18,049 nt of DNA from Methanobacteriaceae archaeon. Lineage in GTDB: Archaea > Methanobacteriota > Methanobacteria > Methanobacteriales > Methanobacteriaceae. The stretch's first letter is position 1. Each line of letters begins with the position of its first letter. The notes under the pieces are model-generated. The model was not told the origin of the DNA and ran no database searches. It worked only from the letters and a program-made list of their open reading frames with translations. The position numbers and the translations under genes are program-made. The stretch spans positions 1 through 18,049 of the forward strand of contig JADGNH010000027.1 of the NCBI GenBank assembly GCA_017883605.1, read 5' to 3'. Below are positions 15,095-18,049 of the stretch, piece by piece.

Positions 15095-16639
15095 TTATAT
15101 CTGAGTAGTCACCCCTCCGGAATCAGTTTCGGGAATCTTTTTCCGCGGAGGTATTAACAGGGAACTGATTAATCCCATCAGGAGCACTATGGTCACCACG
15201 TTGAAGGCATCTTTCATGGCCTTGATTTTTTTAGAGTTATCCCCTTTTAATGCTGTATTTATTTCATTTAACCCGGATGAATTTCCAATTCCTAGTTTTC
15301 CAGGTATATCCTGGAGATTTACATGTGAACCAGAGGGATAACTTGCAGAGCCGGATTCTAAGCTTCCAAAACTACCTAATATCAATATAACACCAATAAC
15401 GGCTGTTCCCAGTGCCGAGCCCAGGTTGATTCCGGTGTTCATTACCCCTGAGGCATCGGGTTGCTGGTCACGTCGGGCCACCGCGAAAATTACGTTGGCA
15501 GAATGGGGGAAAACAATTCCCATACCAATACCCAGTAATAATATCCCGGGCATCATATCCAGAATAGTGGTATAGGGACTGAAAATGATGCTCAGATATA
15601 TGCTGCCGGCTATGGCAGATAAAAATCCTAGAGAGAGGATGTAACGGGCCGGTAATCGTGTTGAAACCTTTCCAGCGGTAAAAGAAAGGGTGAAAATACC
15701 TAAACTTAGAGGGATCAATGATAAACCAGTGGTTAATGGGTCAGCCCCTAAAACGAGCTGTATATATACGGGAATGGCAAAAATAACCCCGCCAATGGTG
15801 AAATTCATTATTAACCTTGCCAGGTTGGCTAAGGTAAAAGCACGATCTTTAAAAAGGGTAATGTCCAGTAAAGGCGATTTATTTTGTTTGATCCTCTTAT
15901 TCTGGTTGAAATAGAAGATTATAAGAAGAGTTAAACCGGCAATCATGAAGTAAAGAGCTATATTCCAATTTTGGGGATGGTTGAGTATCAATATGCCCAT
16001 TACTATCAGAAATATGCCGGATGCTGAATATATGGCTCCTAAAACATCGAAATCAGGCCATTTCATAATAGGGGGGAAGATTGCTATTTCTCGAGAGAAC
16101 AGGAGTATGATAACGATGACTACCAGTTCCAGTCCAAATGCATAACGCCAGCTGTAGTACGCAGTCAAAAAACCACCTATAAGGGGTCCTATGGTCCCAG
16201 CACCTGATGCCATGGAGCTGATTATCCCTAAAGCAAAGGCCCTTCTCTCCCCCTCATAGCTGCCTGATATTATGGAAGTGGTAGCTGGCATCATCAAAGC
16301 CGCTCCCACACCCTCCAGTATGGACCATCCCAGGAGGAGCATGGTGCTGTTTATACTTAAAGTTGCAATTACTGCCCCCACACCATAGATAGAAGCACCA
16401 ATCAAGAAAGTTCTCCTTCTTCCCAAAATATTTTGCAGTTTACTCCCGGGAAGCATTAAACAGGCCATTACCAAAGCGTAAATAGCTATTATAGATTGGA
16501 TAGTTTCAATGTTGGTGTGCAGGTCTATTATCAGGGTGGAAATAGCCACGTTCATAAAGGTTTTGTCTATAACTATGATAAAAACCGATAAGGTGACGAC
16601 TATAAGTGTTAACCAACCGGTTTTTGATTTTCCTTCCAC
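15095..16639 (-). CDS. MFS multidrug exporter, DHA2 (EmrB/QacA) family, 14 TM
   Basis: 514 residues with about 14 membrane helices, which marks the DHA2 drug:H+ antiporter family. Asp25 in helix 1 (VIDKTFMNVAI) corresponds to motif D1. Motif A is at 65-77 (GSKLQNILGRRRT), and the antiporter motif C is at 146-156 (GAGTIGPLIGG). A hydrophilic loop of about 60 residues (Gly/Ser/Asn-rich, roughly 410-470) precedes the last helix. The start is GTG 16637-16639 with AAGGA 10 nt upstream; no in-frame ATG fits better. The substrates are unknown; drug, dye or metabolite export is the family role. It is divergent from the CDGSH protein across 245 nt that hold its TATA box and a set of spaced repeats, so transcriptional control from there is likely. 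Confidence 0.9.
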   Translation of the reverse strand: MEGKSKTGWLTLIVVTLSVFIIVIDKTFMNVAISTLIIDLHTNIETIQSIIAIYALVMACLMLPGSKLQNILGRRRTFLIGASIYGVGAVIATLSINSTMLLLGWSILEGVGAALMMPATTSIISGSYEGERRAFALGIISSMASGAGTIGPLIGGFLTAYYSWRYAFGLELVVIVIILLFSREIAIFPPIMKWPDFDVLGAIYSASGIFLIVMGILILNHPQNWNIALYFMIAGLTLLIIFYFNQNKRIKQNKSPLLDITLFKDRAFTLANLARLIMNFTIGGVIFAIPVYIQLVLGADPLTTGLSLIPLSLGIFTLSFTAGKVSTRLPARYILSLGFLSAIAGSIYLSIIFSPYTTILDMMPGILLLGIGMGIVFPHSANVIFAVARRDQQPDASGVMNTGINLGSALGTAVIGVILILGSFGSLESGSASYPSGSHVNLQDIPGKLGIGNSSGLNEINTALKGDNSKKIKAMKDAFNVVTIVLLMGLISSLLIPPRKKIPETDSGGVTTQI

Positions 16640-16704
16640 TTGGATACCGTCCTTGGAGAAATTTTCATAATAGATTTTTTTAAGGAGCTAAAAACTTTTT
16701 TTAA

Positions 16705-16723
16705 GATATATATTCTCTTTTAA
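16705..16723 (-). promoter_or_regulatory. BRE/TATA promoter for the MFS exporter
   Basis: On the minus strand TAAAAGAGAATATATATC combines an A-rich BRE with a TATA core, about 70 nt before the GTG start. The predicted transcript would have a leader of about 40 nt. Confidence 0.5.
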
Positions 16724-16756
16724 AGACATAATTTCTTTAATGGCATCTAATTTTTT

Positions 16757-16822
16757 TCTAATCCAAACTAATTCTTTTTAAAGACAAACTAATATTTTTC
16801 TAAAGACAAACTAATTTTAGAC
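16757..16822. repeat. Phased CAAACTAAT repeats between divergent genes
   Basis: CAAACTAAT begins at 16764, 16785 and 16807, spaced 21 and 22 nt, each followed by a T-rich tract. The last two copies share the longer core TAAAGACAAACTAAT (16779-16793 and 16801-16815). A related TAAAGACATAAT occurs at 16721. The spacing is about two helical turns, placing copies on one DNA face. The array lies upstream of the MFS TATA box and upstream of the CDGSH gene, so it is a candidate operator, though simple slippage is possible. Confidence 0.55.
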
Positions 16823-16884
16823 CTGTTTTTTAGAAAGTTTAAAATTAAATAAATAAATAATAGTTAAGAAAGTGAGGGTTTATA

Positions 16885-17616
16885 ATGGCAACAGAAAAAG
16901 AAGAAATGAAGATCAAAATAATTAAAGACGGCCCCTATCGGGTTACCGGCAGATTACCATTATATGAACAGGTAATAATAACTGATGAGGCGGGCCACAC
17001 CCGAGAACTGGTTGATAAGAAAGAATACCCTGTGCAAGATACTTATATCCTTTGCCGTTGCGGTGCATCTAAAAATAAGCCATTCTGTGATGGAACCCAC
17101 CTGGAGATCGGTTTTGATGGCACTGAAACAGCCAGCAGAAAACCTTATATAGAAAAGTCAGAGATATTTGAAGGTCCTGAATTAAAATTAACCGACGTTT
17201 ATGAATTTTGCGACCATTCCCGCTTTTGTATGCGGGCTGGTGGAATAAGAAATCTTATACAAAAGTCTGACGATCCAGAGGCCCGGCAGACAGCCATTGA
17301 AGAGGCCATGATCTGCCCCTCTGGGCGGCTGGTGTTGTGGGATAAAAAGACGGGTGAACCATTTGAGAGAGAATTTGAACCGTCCATTGTGTTGGTGCAC
17401 GATAAACAAAAAGGCTGTGAAGGTCCTCTCTGGGTGAGGGGTGGTGTTCCTATTGAATCAGCAGATGGGAGTATCTATGAATCCCGTAACCGGGTAACTC
17501 TCTGCCGCTGCGGAAAGTCTGAGAACAAACCATACTGCGATGGTAGTCACTGGATGAACAGCCAGCAGAAGCTGAAGTTCAGGAAGAAATGGGGGCTGGA
17601 TAAACCATCAGATTAA
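16885..17616 (+). CDS. Double-CDGSH iron-sulfur protein
   Basis: 243 residues, soluble. Two CDGSH motifs are complete: Cys57, Cys59, Cys68 and His72 (CRCGASKNKPFCDGTH), and Cys207, Cys209, Cys218 and His222 (CRCGKSENKPYCDGSH). Each should bind a 2Fe-2S cluster with 3Cys-1His ligation. The middle (about 100-190) has further cysteines at 109, 115, 144 and 178 (EFCDHSRFC; MICPSGRLVLWD), resembling the divergent 4Fe-4S mono-cluster domain often joined to CDGSH units. Such proteins are thought to carry electrons or clusters; partners are unknown. ATG start with GTGAGGG about 6 nt upstream. It is divergent from the MFS exporter and shares its intergenic region. Confidence 0.9.
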   Translation: MATEKEEMKIKIIKDGPYRVTGRLPLYEQVIITDEAGHTRELVDKKEYPVQDTYILCRCGASKNKPFCDGTHLEIGFDGTETASRKPYIEKSEIFEGPELKLTDVYEFCDHSRFCMRAGGIRNLIQKSDDPEARQTAIEEAMICPSGRLVLWDKKTGEPFEREFEPSIVLVHDKQKGCEGPLWVRGGVPIESADGSIYESRNRVTLCRCGKSENKPYCDGSHWMNSQQKLKFRKKWGLDKPSD

Positions 17617-17800
17617 TATTAGGCAAACTTATGGGTTCCTTTACTTAATTTAGGTTCTATAATAAGTTTATATTCTTTTCAATGCCCATATCATCATTGC
17701 TATATTTCACCTGAAAAACTTCCTCTACATAAAAAAGGTAATGAAATGTAATAGGTATTTTTAATTTTAAGGATTTAATAGGGGTTTATTGGCTTCTATT

Positions 17801-18049
17801 TTAATTATTATGCTCTAATTCTTTACTTCTTTTTTCTATTCCTTTTTGAACTTCAACTGATTTATTCCAATTTCTTTTATAAAGCAACGGTTTATTTGCA
17901 TTATTATTAAACTTTCAAAATCAGGTTGAAAGCTTAATAAGGAATTAGTAATATCCTGCTTTTAATAATGTGAGAATTTCGTTAGATATTTGCAAAGTCC
18001 TAGCATGAATCCTAATAAGTACATTAAACTTAATATCCTCCCTAAAACC
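17801..18049 (-). pseudogene. Decayed gene fragment, DUF5677-like, open at right edge
   Basis: On the minus strand, a frame open from the window edge (18049) reads GFREDIKFNVLIRIHARTLQ then ISNEILTLLKAGYY before TAA at 17945-17947. A neighbouring frame continues with SLLSFQPDFESL, and a third with ANKPLLYKRNWNKSVEVQKG and IEKRSKELEHNN, to TAA at 17801-17803. The three pieces abut in order and read like one helical protein broken by frame changes near 17950 and 17905. The RIHARTLQ...EILTLLKAGY pattern resembles the start of DUF5677-type proteins, but that family is normally longer, so an internal deletion is also likely. The coding-remnant call is moderate and the family name tentative. Confidence 0.45.

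Noticed and set aside
17620..17751. Plus-strand 40-codon open stretch ending QCPYHHCYISPEKLPLHKK, zinc-ribbon-like
   Set aside because: There is no start codon in frame, a stop lies just upstream, and it is short enough to arise by chance. It may be another gene remnant, but the evidence is too thin to annotate.

Overview
This window is AT-rich archaeal chromosome, most likely from a methanogen of the order Methanobacteriales (Methanobacterium-like). The strongest marker is an intact UbiA-family prenyltransferase of the digeranylgeranylglyceryl phosphate synthase type, an enzyme of archaeal ether-lipid synthesis. Supporting signs are BRE/TATA-like promoters (for example 11256-11270 and 16705-16723), GGTGAT/GGAGG-type ribosome sites, and a HhH-containing MutS-like ATPase without an Smr domain. 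The genus is inferred, not shown.

Layout. 1-1879 (+): a PqqD-like protein overlaps by 4 nt a cobalamin-binding radical SAM enzyme that starts at TTG. 2001-3575 (-): a second, paralogous cobalamin-type radical SAM enzyme runs toward the first pair. 3879-4490 (-): a decayed DUF429 (RNase H-fold predicted nuclease) gene that needs three +1-nt corrections to read through. 4697-5233 (+): a stand-alone protein resembling the trypsin-co-occurring domain trypco2. 5340-6170 (-): an alpha/beta hydrolase, with an ATTCTAA repeat array directly upstream. 6298-6654 (-): a VOC/glyoxalase-fold protein. 6849-8765 (-): a HhH-MutS-like ATPase. 8942-11113 (-): a HEAT-repeat / duplicated-module / TPR protein. 11414-14041 (-): a large U32-family protein with putative Fe-S cysteines. 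14221-15057 (+): the lipid prenyltransferase, divergent from U32. 15095-16639 (-): a 14-TM DHA2-type MFS exporter. 16885-17616 (+): a double-CDGSH iron-sulfur protein, divergent from the exporter across a region with phased CAAACTAAT repeats. 17801-18049 (-): remnants of a further gene, running off the right edge.

The window is mostly single-gene units in alternating orientation, not one large operon. The functional pairs that the sequence supports are the coupled PqqD-like/radical SAM genes (perhaps with the second radical SAM enzyme), and possibly co-regulation of the exporter and CDGSH genes from their shared intergenic region. I saw no tRNA or rRNA gene, CRISPR array, transposase or attachment site. 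The items most worth following up are the PqqD-like/B12-radical SAM locus, the uncharacterised duplicated module in the HEAT-TPR protein, the orphan trypco2-like gene, and the two decaying genes.
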